Source: Mucidula mucida
Lineage: Eukaryota > Basidiomycota > Agaricomycetes > Agaricales > Physalacriaceae
Direction: 5' to 3'
Length of the DNA stretch: 64,000 nt
Assembly (NCBI GenBank): GCA_015501055.1
Contig: JADNYV010000038.1
Location: forward strand, 124,001-188,000
The notes below the pieces were generated by a model that worked only from the letters and a program-made list of their open reading frames with translations, was not told the DNA's origin and searched no databases. The position numbers and the translations under genes are program-made. Each line of letters begins with the position of its first letter. Within the stretch, counting starts at the first letter, position 1. Shown one piece after another: positions 31,299 to 42,069 of this stretch.

Positions 31299-33325
31299 TC
31301 AACGCGGAGAGGGTACGATCCCCATCCAGCTTCTCATCTTCTCAAACAGCGTGGTCGGCAGCGCCTTTGTGAAGGCATCCGCAATGTTGTCCTTGGTAGG
31401 GACATCAACGAAGTGGACAATACCGCGTTCGCTGCACTCTCGGCTATAGTGATGTTGGACCTCGATGTGCTTGACTCTTTGGTGGAACGACGGGTCTTCG
31501 GTGAGGATTCTGGCCCCACAATTATTGATGAAGATGACAGTTGGATCCTTCTGTTCCTGGTCTAAACCTTGTAGGACATTTCGGATCCATACTGCCTCTT
31601 TCGTCGCCGGAGCCGCTGCCATATATTCTGCCTCTGTGGACGACGTCGCCGTTGTGGCTTGCTTTTTTGACATCCATGAAACAAGGCCCGATCCCAGGGA
31701 GAAGCAGTAGCCGGAGACTGATTGTTGTGTGTCCGGGCAGTTAGTGTAATCGGAGTCGGTAAATCCGGTGAGTCGTGCTACGTTTTCCCCACCCAATTCA
31801 AACTCGAAGTCTCGTGTACCTTTTAGGTACTTGACAATGTGCAGCGCCGCTTTCCAGTGCGTTTCTCCGTATCCGCTGTTGAAACGACTGAGCGTGCTTA
31901 CAGCGTGCATAATATCGGGACGAGTGGATATTGCGAGGTACATAAGGACACCCACAAGCTGGCGGTATGGCTGCTGTGCGGCTCGGCGTCCCTCCTCCTC
32001 AGATTGTGGGAGGTCTCGTTTGGTAAGTCGTGTATTCGGGGGAAGAGGTGTTTTAGTGGGATTTGCGTCAGTGCAATTGAACTCAGTGATGATGCGGTCG
32101 ATAAGCGCCTTTTGTGAGAGATAGACTTTCCTCTTCTCCCTGTCACGGCGAACGGCCCAACCGATAACGAAGTTCGCATTGGCTCTGGAGATTTGCCACT
32201 TCGACCTCAGCTCCGCCTCAAATTGGATCTCCTCCTGGATGCTGCTTGCGGCTACGGTGAAGTCGTTGACGTGGACGGCGGCAAATATGGTTCCAGACTC
32301 GCGCTTTTGATAATAGATGAGTGAATCCCAATTCCTTCATTGTTGCGTCCATCATTTTGTTCCAGATCCGTCCACCTTGTTTTATGCCATATAGCCCTTT
32401 CTTCAGCTGCCAAACCCAGTCTTCTTTCCCTGGTATCTCGAAACCCTTCGGCTGCTCCATCCATGTTGTTTCGTCGAGGTCCCCATACAGGTAGGCTGTT
32501 TTCACGTCAAGTTGCGTGAGCTCATAGTCCAGAGCGCCAGCCAGATGAAAAAGGACATGTAAGGACTCAGCTTGTGCTGTTGGTGAGGTTGTTTTTGTGT
32601 AGTCCTTGCCGTATATCATCTCAAAACCTCGCAGAATGTATCTCACCTTGTATCTCGACACCTGACCGAAGGTGTCGTGTTTTGTTCTGAAGACGAACTT
32701 GCCGCGCATCACCTTGCGGCCCCTTGGAACATCTGATCGTGGAACAAGTTCATAGACACCCATGTCTTGAATGGACTTGAGCTCCTCCTGAATTGTGGCA
32801 TACCATTCCTCCGACTTGTCGCTCTCCAGTGCTTCTTTTGTTGACTTGGGATCTTCTGGAAACTCGAGGTTGATATCTTTGGTCAATGTAGCGAGGACAA
32901 TTCCATCAATTAGCAAGTGGGTGTCATCTTCGTTTGGAATGTGTTCTTGACGTGCACGCTTTCTTGCTGCTCGATCAGCGCGAAGTTTGTTCCCGATTTT
33001 GGTGGATTCCCGAACAGCTTTCCTTATGTGTTCTTCTAGTCCTTCTTTCTTCTCTCTCTGGCTCCTGCGAGGGACTTGGATGTCTGGATTGGGATCGGAA
33101 ACATTGCCGCCGTCTTCTCCTAGATCATCTTCATCTTCCTCGTCAGCATTATCGTCTTCATTTGTCTTTGTTGTCGCTCTCTTCAATCAATACGGGCATC
33201 TTGTTGTCGTTGTCTTCATTGTTGCTTTCAGCATTGACTATTCTTCCGGGCTGGAGTGGTGTTGCTTGCGTCTGATGCGACTCAATGAACTGAATGTGGT
33301 AGGATGTGACTATGCGGTGGGTCTG
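31299..33325 (-). pseudogene. Copia reverse transcriptase and RNase H
   Basis: RT motifs include YELVPRSDVPRGRKVMRGKF, then SPTAQAESLHVLFHLAGALD and TQLDVKTAYLYGDLDETTWM. RNase H has LTGFTDSDYTNCPDTQQSVS and SSTEAEYMAAAPATKEAVWI. A frame change after MKELGFTHLL (about 32325) disrupts the RT domain; a stop also separates this part from the integrase (TGA after AYICYN at 33326). No working enzyme is expected. Confidence 0.88.
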
Positions 33326-35776
33326 TCAATTATAGCAGATGTAAGCTTTCGAGTTGTTTGAATACCCGATAAGTTGACATTCGAGTGAGCGGTCATAGAT
33401 CTTGGGGTTATACTTGTTCTGGATCAAGACAAAAGCCTTACATCCTACTTCGCGGAGATGTGACAGATCTGGCTTGATATCGTACCAGGCCTCGTACGGC
33501 GTCATCTTGTTCTGGTATGTCGTCGGTCGCCTCTGCGCCACATAGCCTGCCGTCTCTACAAAGTAGTCCCACAGATATGCTGGTGCCTTGCACTCTGCCA
33601 TCATCGTTTGTGCCAGTTCAAATATCGTTCGATGGCAATGTTCTGCAATGCTGTTGTGTGCTGATGTGTAAGGTGCGGTGACTTGTAGCTTTGTGCCTGT
33701 TTGCGCTAGCCATTCATGCATCTGATCGCTCTTCAGTTCTCCGCCGTTGGTTCTGTATATGCCGACATCCTCGCCACACTCTTGTTTCCTTTCCTTCTCC
33801 CATTGTTGGAGTTCAGGAAATGCCTGATCCTTTGTTTGCAACGGTATACACCACATCATGTCTGTATATTCATTGACTAGCTCCATTGAATAATGATTGT
33901 GTCGTTTCGACTCTACTGCCTCTGGCCCCATCAGATCAACACAGACTACTCCCAGCTTTTGCTTTGCCCTCTTGTGCTCCCTTGTTTTGGCAACGGGTGT
34001 ACATGTCTGCTTTCCGAGGATGCAAGATTTGCATGAGGGTGGGGTTTCTGAGAAGTTGACTGGCATACCTTTTGCCATAGCGCACTCGACCATTTTCTTG
34101 ATTGTTGTGATGCCGATATGGCCGAGGTGTCCGTGCCAGGTGCGTAGGTTAGCCGTATTGCCATTGGTGTTTGCTGTGGCAGCGACTGAGTCGGGAGTGG
34201 AAGACGTCTTGGTGATTGTGTGCTTGACGCGAGGGAGTATGGCGCTATTCAGAGTGTATAGCTTCCTGCTCTGGCGAGTTCCCGTTGTGATGACTGCTTT
34301 GCTGGCCTTGCTTCTGATGGAGAATCCAGCATCATCGAAGGTGGCAGTGTATCCGCTGTCGCAGATCTTGCCAATGGACATGAGGCGAATTGTCGCCTGA
34401 GGCACATATAGGACGTCGCGGAGGGTAAGGGTGGCGCCTTTTGCCTGGCGGATGTGGATGTCTCCAATGCCCCTTGCCTCAATGTAGTTTCCACCAATGC
34501 CCCAGATCTTCTGTGGTGGGATGGCACGTAGGGTGTGGAAGTCTTCGCGTACCGGCAAGACATGTACGGTCGCTCCCGAGTCCCCGGCGAAAGAACCACA
34601 TTCCGCGACATTGCGTACGGTGTACTGATTTGTCTGGAGGGCAATGAGTGTTGCATCATCAACTGTGTAGCCCGGTTTCAGGTGGTGTTTCCAGTCGACG
34701 GATACTTTGGCAACGTCGGCAAGCATGGAGAACTCGGATGACTCGGAGCCACGACGTGCTTGTTGGGCGGTGTATATCTCTTTGAGCTCAGAGTTTGGCA
34801 TTACAAATGCGGTGGCAGCTGTCTGCTCGTCCTTAACCATTGTGAAGTACACAGTCTTACCGGTTGAGTCCTTGAACGCAAATCGCGGTTTGTTTGGATT
34901 GGGCGGCTTTGGTGATGGCGTGGTTGGGGAGGTGGAGGGGGAAGAGGAAGAGGTGGAGGAAGAGTTCTTTTCGGCGCGTTGCGCAGCTCTCTTCTTCAGC
35001 ACTTCATCGTGTTTTCCTTCCATGGCGCCTCCTTTGCCCCAGCATTTGTCTGTTCTATGGCGGCCTCCACATGTCTCACACAGGCCATTTTGCCCGTGGT
35101 TGTGTCCCTTGCCCTTGCCGTGCAACTTCTGTGCCAACACCGTGTTCGCCTTCTCCTCCTCTATCTGCTTCCTCAGCTCATCCTTAAGAGGCAGGGTTTC
35201 CTTCTCGAGCAACGCAACAATATCAGCGGTGGTGGACTTATCATTGTCCTCGTGTTTCTTGCGGACATGTTTAAGGTCCGAGCACAGGGCACGAAGTAGG
35301 ACGACGCGTGCAAGTGTCTCTGCGTCAAGTGTGCCGGTCTCAAAAATCTGCTTGCAGATATTACGGACGTTGTTCACGGTGGTGACCATGTCCTCATTGC
35401 GGTAGATATTGGTGGATAGAGCGTCGTCAAGGAGGGAGGGCTGGGTGGATGATTTCGTTCTGTGGCGCTTTTCAAGCTCCTTCCAGATTTCGTTCGCGGA
35501 CGTGCACTTGCAATTGTTGCGTAGGTAGTCCCTTTCCCCATTGGCAATGTTCATACGGATCATGGCCTGTGCAATATCATCATTCTTGGTCCAGATTGCG
35601 AGGTTGCTGGCATCGGACGTGGCGGGTTTGGATATGGTTCCGGCAACGTAGTCTTTGCTACCAGCAATGAGAAACGCGTCAAGGGCGCTCTCCTTCCACC
35701 GAATATAGTTCTTCTTGTTGAGGTCAAGAGCCTTGAGACCGGTTATTGTTTTGGCTTTGATAGCCTCGAGTGGCAT
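33326..35776 (-). CDS. Copia Gag-protease-integrase polyprotein part
   Basis: An 816-codon open frame starting MPLEAIKAKTITGLKALDLN. The Gag part is followed by a zinc knuckle CETCGGRHRTDKC and a Ser/Pro linker. The protease has SFAGDSGATVHVL, and the integrase zinc-binding region is HLGHIGITTIKKMVE..CKSCILGK. In the integrase core the first Asp is present (CVDLMGP), but the second lies in YRTNGGELKSD where relatives have Asp, so catalysis is probably lost; the Glu region is NSIAEHCHRT. The TGA at the end (AYICYN) is probably a mutated CGA, since related sequence continues beyond it. Confidence 0.88.
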   Translation of the reverse strand: MPLEAIKAKTITGLKALDLNKKNYIRWKESALDAFLIAGSKDYVAGTISKPATSDASNLAIWTKNDDIAQAMIRMNIANGERDYLRNNCKCTSANEIWKELEKRHRTKSSTQPSLLDDALSTNIYRNEDMVTTVNNVRNICKQIFETGTLDAETLARVVLLRALCSDLKHVRKKHEDNDKSTTADIVALLEKETLPLKDELRKQIEEEKANTVLAQKLHGKGKGHNHGQNGLCETCGGRHRTDKCWGKGGAMEGKHDEVLKKRAAQRAEKNSSSTSSSSPSTSPTTPSPKPPNPNKPRFAFKDSTGKTVYFTMVKDEQTAATAFVMPNSELKEIYTAQQARRGSESSEFSMLADVAKVSVDWKHHLKPGYTVDDATLIALQTNQYTVRNVAECGSFAGDSGATVHVLPVREDFHTLRAIPPQKIWGIGGNYIEARGIGDIHIRQAKGATLTLRDVLYVPQATIRLMSIGKICDSGYTATFDDAGFSIRSKASKAVITTGTRQSRKLYTLNSAILPRVKHTITKTSSTPDSVAATANTNGNTANLRTWHGHLGHIGITTIKKMVECAMAKGMPVNFSETPPSCKSCILGKQTCTPVAKTREHKRAKQKLGVVCVDLMGPEAVESKRHNHYSMELVNEYTDMMWCIPLQTKDQAFPELQQWEKERKQECGEDVGIYRTNGGELKSDQMHEWLAQTGTKLQVTAPYTSAHNSIAEHCHRTIFELAQTMMAECKAPAYLWDYFVETAGYVAQRRPTTYQNKMTPYEAWYDIKPDLSHLREVGCKAFVLIQNKYNPKIYDRSLECQLIGYSNNSKAYICYN

Positions 35777-35900
35777 GGTGGCGATAGGGAGGAATGTGAA
35801 AGAAAAAATAAGGTTGTTGATATCTGACGTGCTTTGCGTGCACTGGGCCGGCTAGTTCCCAACGGTGTAGCTTTGTAGAGTTAAGCTTTCAGCAGTATAA

Positions 35901-35910
35901 GCCCATAACC
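35901..35910 (-). other. Copia primer-binding site (initiator tRNA-Met half)
   Basis: Directly inside the 5' LTR the minus strand reads GGTTATGGGC. This is complementary to the anticodon-loop segment GCCCATAACC of eukaryotic initiator tRNA-Met, the half-tRNA priming used by Drosophila copia. Confidence 0.7.
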
Positions 35911-36175
35911 TGTTAGAAACTAGGCCGGGTGTAAATATGAGTATATTCTCAGTACGTCGTAGCGGTACTATACCTAGGCCGGGTGTAAATATGAGTATAT
36001 TCTACAGTGTATAATCAGCCCAGGTCCAGTGTGATTAGCTGCGAGCGGCTCACCTCAGTACGTCGTAGCGGTACTGAGGAAAGCCTGGCACGCGCATGTT
36101 CCTTTCATCTCGTCGCGTCGATATCTCCGTTATCTCCGCTCCTCCGGAATCTCCGTGTTGCTTTTCGCTACAACA
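35911..36175 (-). repeat. Copia 5' LTR (265 bp, with internal duplication)
   Basis: Same termini as the 3' LTR but 54 bp longer, because the segment with CTAGGCCGGGTGTAAATATG is repeated. Confidence 0.88.
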
Positions 36176-36180
36176 TACTC

Positions 36181-36610
36181 AACAAGGAGGCGCCTTCAAC
36201 TCTTCGATGCTTCATCTGTTTTATAACTCCTGACGCAGCGCGCACATGGACGACTTGACGAGAAACGACTTGGTGAAAGATGAAGACACTCATCGGTTGC
36301 TCATCGGTCTTGGGCCAATAAGTTTAACGTTAACGATACTATATCTTGTATCTGGCCAGTTCTTGCGCTAACGCCTATGTCTGACTCTCACGTTAGAATT
36401 CGCCACGATCACCTGAGCAGCGTTCTTCATCCTTCGTCAATTTCGTTCATGAGCTCCTTCTGTGAGGTGCGTATATAAAGCGAAGCATATACTACTTCAC
36501 CGCGTCGATCCATAGGGCTTCCCCTACCCTTCCTATCCTTATTGCCTCGATACACTAGGTCCTTTTCCTTGAGATGGTATCACCTGGTAATCTCCTTGGA
36601 AGCCATCCGA
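36181..36610 (+). promoter_or_regulatory. Duplicated promoter with truncated 5' coding end
   Basis: Similar to 57660-58160, the region leading into the membrane-protein gene at 58 kb. Shared blocks include TTCTTGCGCTAACGCCTATG, TTCTGTGAGGTRCGTAT and CACCGCGTCGATC. It ends with an ATGGTATCACCT that opens a frame of only about 14 codons, so it is a promoter copy without its gene. The copia element has separated it from its upstream part. Confidence 0.65.
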
Positions 36611-36713
36611 CGGAATGTGCGTGAGGATACCAGTTGTACAGCCATTCGTTATTTTCTGAAGCAGGGTGACGGGCAACATATATTTCCTGTAGCGCGACGA
36701 TGGTGATTACCAC

Positions 36714-38246
36714 CTACACAGGATTGTGAACATATGACATTCTGCATGAGGAGCGAGAAAGGAAAGCACAGAACCAAATAATGAAGAAGAAGCGACCAAC
36801 GACCAGGCATTCAGAGCGAACAACAGTACAGGGTTTCTGTAGCATGCAAACCTGTACAAGAGACATTGAATCGACGAGCTGAGGACTCCGGAAAAGACAC
36901 TGCTCGCTTTGACCGCGTACATTTACTGCGCGGAGGAGAGAGGTAAGAAGGTCTGCCGAACCTCCATCGTTTGCCAACACCGTCGTAGTCTCGCGGTCAA
37001 AGATGATCTCTTCGATATGCTCAGCAGCACCCGACAAGTGGGAAACACGGGCGCAAGCGGCACGAATAGCAATCAGACGACTATCAGGCAACTCGGGTAC
37101 CGGGTGGCCGTTTGCTATACAGTATTCAACAGTCGCGGGGTCGACCTTGAGAACGACACGGCGGGGAGGTCGTTCTGCGTACTTGAAAAACGACTCATCG
37201 GCCGCGCATACATCATATGTGTTCGGCTGAACATGTAAGTGAGCAAATGTCGTTGATGTTGAATTGCCTCATTCTCAACTTCTTCTAACCACCAACCAAA
37301 TGTGTCAAACTCAGAGTGCAGTGTATATGACATCGTAAGAATGTTGAAGAGGCTATTGACCTGTCCACCGAGAGGTCGTGGAACCAGGTGACTGAGCCCA
37401 AATCTTTCGAGAAATGCGAAAGCTGTAGCTGAATATTCCGCAGGTAGGAGGAATGATCAGAAAGAACTGACAGGCCACGAAATAGTCATCTTACTGCCGC
37501 CTTGCGCCGACTCAGAAAATAGATGCGCGCATTGGGTCTTGACCAGAGCGCCGTGGTGTTCGAGAGCTCGTTTTTTGATTTCCGGATACTTTGCATATGA
37601 CGGCCTGTCGTAGTGGCCAGTTATTGCACACCTGTATCCGTCCCGAAATAAAGCCTAGAAGGAATTTAGAAGGTGCATGTAGGTTTGTTGTGGACGAACA
37701 AACCGCGTCTTTCGCGTCTTTCTTTGTTTGCAGAGCCTCTTTTATGCGCTCCGAAATGCTTCCCTTCGCCTCGTCAAAGGACGGAGGTGTGATGTCTTCG
37801 AACAGTGCAAACGGTGTGGGTATAGGCTCAGCGTCCGAACCATCTAGAGGGTTATTCGTACACTATCACAGAATCGTCCAGCTACTCACATACGCGCATG
37901 AGAAATTTTTTAGATAGTCAAGTCCCAATTGGCAAACCTTCTCATGTTGGGCGGCAGTCTCCGCTGGGCTTCCAATCGCCGCGTTTTCGACATTGGAGTA
38001 CGACGCAATGTCAGCGCAGAGTTTCTGATAGGGATTGAAGTCAAAAGAGTGCTGGCGTCCAGAGTTCCAGAAGTCGAGAAGGAAAAATCCTAGAGTGCGG
38101 ACGACGACAACTTCATCTCGGTATTTGGGCTTCGCGGCATGCTCTTTTGATGCTGCCGCCTCAGCCGAGAGGAGAAGACACCAAACGCTGCAGCCACCGG
38201 CATCGAGTTTTGTGTCTTTGAGCGAGGGAAGAGTTTGGCTCGGCAT
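36714..38246 (-). CDS. HNH_2-type endonuclease domain protein
   Basis: Multi-exon gene starting MPSQTLPSLKDTKLDAGGCS at 38246. The N-terminal region is helical with FFLLDFWNSGRQHSFDFNPY. Three introns are clear (37655-37703, 37429-37494, 37227-37279) and keep phase. The HNH_2 domain reads ALFRDGYRCAITGHYDRPSY, then LVKTQCAHLFSESAQGG, then FAFLERFGLSHLVPRPLG, ending LHSEFDTFGWWLEE and PNTYDVCAADESFFK. CAITG and QCAHLF are the metal-binding parts. This family is common in Agaricomycetes; its role is unknown and a DNA-cleaving or defence role is inference. The first exon junction, near 37860-37910, only joins in frame with a 42-nt intron or an indel, so a recent lesion is possible. The C-terminal end is uncertain. 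Confidence 0.7.
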
Positions 38247-38543
38247 TATGCCGGAACAACGCAGGAGGAAGTTGTGTGCACAGCCACTGAATCACAGCTT
38301 TTCATCCTACTTTCATTGCCTTTCCTCTTCGACTTGCTACAATCTTGCTAGACGACGCCGACGCTGTCATCCTAGACGCCGAAACGACCCGTTGCTGACT
38401 GTTCTCGATAGCCCTGCTGATTTATTCCATTTGTATCACACTTGCACTCAGGTATATAACGACATTTGTATCCTAGTTTCAGTACTTTTTTCTAATTAAC
38501 TACTTCACCCAGTTCACTCGGAAACTCTTGTCGGTGATCACCG
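38247..38543. promoter_or_regulatory. Shared upstream region of divergent HNH and DUF6535 genes
   Basis: 297 bp between two divergent start codons. No convincing TATA box. Confidence 0.4.
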
Positions 38544-41488
38544 ATGCCCCACACCAAGTCTATGTCAGAGCCCGATGGATCGACTTCCTTATCAGATTCC
38601 ATCGACAGCTCAGCAGCGCCTCCTCTGGAACCGGGGTCATCTGCATCAGGTGTTCATGACACTTCTGAAGAATATATACAGGAAGGTTTAGTGGCCCCGC
38701 CAGAAGGACCACCGAAGAAAGCGATTTTCGGTGTTCTGAAGCAGGACACCAATAACCATTATGAGCAACCGCAGAATGTCGTTTTCAGTGACGACTACGA
38801 GAAGCGGCTTCCCGAAGACCCGTACTGCAAAGAGACCGCTCCCAATGCGAGGATATGGCGTACATACGTCGAAGAGGCCGCCGCGTTCGATGCGGTGTAT
38901 GTCGGACAAGCTCGCGACGGTCTCGATGTCATGCTCGTATTTGTAAGTGTTCGCGTTGACGTGATGACTTCACTCAACAATATCAGGCTGGTCTTTTCTC
39001 TGCCGTGGTGACCTCGTTCTTGGTGCAGGTCTCGCAGAGTCTACAGGCAGATTACACTGCGATGTCTGCGATTCTCCTACACGACCTCGTGTCCGTTCAG
39101 CTCTCCATATCCGGAAGTCGCGCATCATTCCAGAACATAACTGTTCCGTCCGTCAATCCTCTGCAGATTTTCCAACCAGACTCTATCACCGTGTGGGTGA
39201 ACGGTTTATGGGCCGTCAGTCTCACGGCGAGTCTTGTTGTGGCTCTTTCGGCTGTTCTGGTCAAGCAGTGGCTGCACCATTACACATCTATACCATCAGG
39301 TACACCGGGCGCACGCAGTCATCTTCGCCAGTACCGCTTTGATGGTCTCCAGAAATGGCGGGTGAACGTTATTATTGGATTATTCCCCATCATCATGCAT
39401 ACATCGCTTGTTCTTTTCCTCATGGGCCTTGTGCTTTTCTTCGTTCCTTTGCGCACGTCATTGGCGTGTGCGGTTGGCGTAATCACGGTTGTCCATTGTC
39501 TGTTATACCTCGTTAGCAGTGCGATCCCGGTCTTCTTCCCGCAATGTCCGTATAAAACCCCATTGACGAATTTCATCTATCACACTTGCGTCGTTATCAG
39601 CAAAGCGTCACAGTCCACACTCATACATGTTCGACGTCTGGCATACGAGGCAGTGCGGATAAATGCGGGCTGGATACAACACTACCTCCATTTTGATACC
39701 AAACATATCAGGCTCTATCTTGATCGACCTCACTGCGGAATACCCTTGTCAGAAACACTAAACCAGGTAGAGACGGAGGCGGTTGAGTTGTGTCATGACA
39801 CAATCTCTGTCGATGCGTTGGGTTGGTTGTTCAAAGTCTCATCCAATCCCACTGTTCATAGCCTTGTGATACAGTCGATAGGGGGGCTCCCTCCCAGCGC
39901 TCAGGCATATGCAGATTCAACCTGGACACATCGATCCGACATTCGAGATGTGCGGGACCGTCTTCTTACGCAGTTTGATGCTTTCGGAGGCCCGCGTTGC
40001 GTGGTTGGGTCCAAAAATGTCTATGAACGCCTCAACCGATCATTCTGTTTCCTTTCATACAGAAAGGGAGAAGCCACACTAATGTTTAAAGGTATTCCAG
40101 ACGGACCTCGCTCGACTGCAGCTAGCCTAGTAGCATTGGGTTCAATCAAGTTGGGCCTTTGGCTGCCGGATTGGTACGAAGATGAGCTTAGGAAGTCTCT
40201 TTGTACTTTCCACAACGTGGAGTTACATCCTCTTGTATGGATGAAACTGGTGCAGGCGGTGACGCACCAAGTACTCCAAGGCAAAGGTCATGAGTTTCTG
40301 CCTACTCAGGACTACGCACATGTTATCTCCCTCTTTCTTCCCGTTTGCGCATACTATGAAAGGTACAAGCCCGTCTCGCGTAGTGCAGTGACACTACGTG
40401 ATGTTGTGATCTGTGACAACATCTCAGACCATATAGAAGACTGTCTTTTGAAGATGCTCTCATCAACTTTGGACGACAACCTTCCTCTCGCATTACCAAC
40501 ACGCTACCGAATACTCTATGAGGCGGGTATATATGCCGCGCTCAATGTCGCAGATGAACTTGGCGCATCACCTACTGATGTCGAAAGTTGCCGCCATTCA
40601 CAGCTTCTTCTAGACGTCTTAAAAATAGTATTGAGCGTTGAGTACAATATCATCCTGAAGTGGTATCCCTGCTTTCTGGCACCACTATGTAATCTTCTTC
40701 GTGTCATCGTCGATGATACTCCAATTTGCGAGTATAGCACAGCAGGTTCAAGGGAGCATCCAGAGCTCCATGAAATGCTCAAAGCTTCCCATACGGCCAT
40801 CCTTTTGCTAACACATTGGATCGTCATATTCTGCCCTGACTTCGTATTCCCGTCTTTCCATCGTCTGTTGGAGGTATCTGCACATCACCTAACATCCAAA
40901 TGGCAAAGATCACAATCTTTTGTGCACACCTTCCACCTTCTGTATCGAGGATTGAACGTTGGTAATGAGGCAATGTACCGAGCATTTATCGACGGGGGAT
41001 GGATTTGGATGCTAGCAGAAGGGTACATTACGGACGGCCAGGAGGTGGTGTATACCCGCCTTTGTTGTGACTTTGTCCAAGGCTTGAACTCGATGAGTTC
41101 CGCGTTAACGCGTGAATTCTTCGACTACTGCCAACAACAACCCAGAAACTTCCTCGTCATGTTCTTTATGGTCACTGCAAATCTTCGGGGGCCCGATGGC
41201 AAGTTTTTGCTAGCACTGTGTCCTCGAAACTCTTCCGAGTGGGTTACACACCACACCACTTTGGAAGGTATCATGGACTGGTGCCAAGCCCCCAATCGCG
41301 ACGATTTGCCGTTCCCTCTCGATAACTTGTTCAACGGGAAGGTCGTTCAGTCGCCGGATGGGCGGGAGGTGTCCTTGGATGAGGCGCTGCGAATGAACAT
41401 CACTAGGGATTGTACAGTCTTTGAATGGGCGGCACGTACGATCTTATTAGGAGAGCCTGCTCCGGACCCCCCAGACTTTCCAGAGTGA
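38544..41488 (+). CDS. DUF6535 membrane protein
   Basis: 966 aa in two exons (38544-38942 and 38987-41488; 44-bp intron, phase 0, at ..LVF/AGLFSAVV). The N-terminal 100 residues are Ser/Pro/acidic. The DUF6535 domain (about residues 110-310) starts WRTYVEEAAAFDAVYVGQAR. It includes LDVMLVF-AGLFSAVVTSFLV and DSITVWVNGLWAVSLTASLV, then AVLVKQWLHHYTSIPSGTPG, RQYRFDGLQKWRVNVIIGLF and FPQCPYKTPLTNFIY. Four hydrophobic segments suggest a multi-pass membrane protein. The remaining 650 residues are soluble and helical, without a known domain, as is usual in this basidiomycete-expanded family. Function is unknown. It is complete and well formed, in contrast to many neighbours. Confidence 0.9.
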
Positions 41489-42069
41489 GATAAACTGTGC
41501 AATAAACCTTATGACATTCGAACTTCGCCATTCTGAGGATTTGCTTCTATTCGCATGTCTGTGTGCTGTTGTTATATTTCATTTCATTGCCGCGACAATG
41601 CCAGGGTCATTATCTGGATCCATGGAACCGTTTCTTCCTAACACCCTTGTCATTTTAAATTCGCAGCCTTAAAATCCAAGGCCTTGTCTCGATAAAACTT
41701 GAGTCCGCAACAATGAGCCTAAACTTTGTTCTCGTCCGTAATATACTGCAAAGTACACCAGTTCCGGGAAATCCGTAATCACCGGAAAGGAACATATGGA
41801 ATCACATTGAACGACTACAACGATGCGCAGAATGCGGCGTAGACAGTACCACAAACAACTGAGTATTCAAATCCGAGGGTATAAAAAAGTCCATGACAGT
41901 ACAAGTCCAGTAATTCCAGCTCCAAATTATCTACGAAAGCAATCCAAATTCATATGCACAGCGAATGTCCCAGAGTTCCAAGAAAGATTAATGCGAAGTG
42001 ATTGATAGCAGTCCCATATCCATGGCGAGCCTGAAAGCGATTCCGAAAACGTGATAGCGTCCAATTTCC
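41489..42069. other. Intergenic between convergent genes
   Basis: Holds the 3' flanks of the DUF6535 gene and of the minus-strand gene at 42070. No gene seen. Confidence 0.5.

Larger units (their letters stand above)
31081..36175 (-). mobile_element. Ty1/copia retrotransposon, mutated
   Basis: LTRs at 31081-31291 and 35911-36175 in direct orientation, bounded by the 5-bp duplication TACTC (31076-31080, 36176-36180). The minus-strand order is 5' LTR, primer site, gag-protease-integrase, RT, RNase H, purine tract, 3' LTR, as in Ty1/copia. Frameshifts and stops split the polyprotein. Confidence 0.93.
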
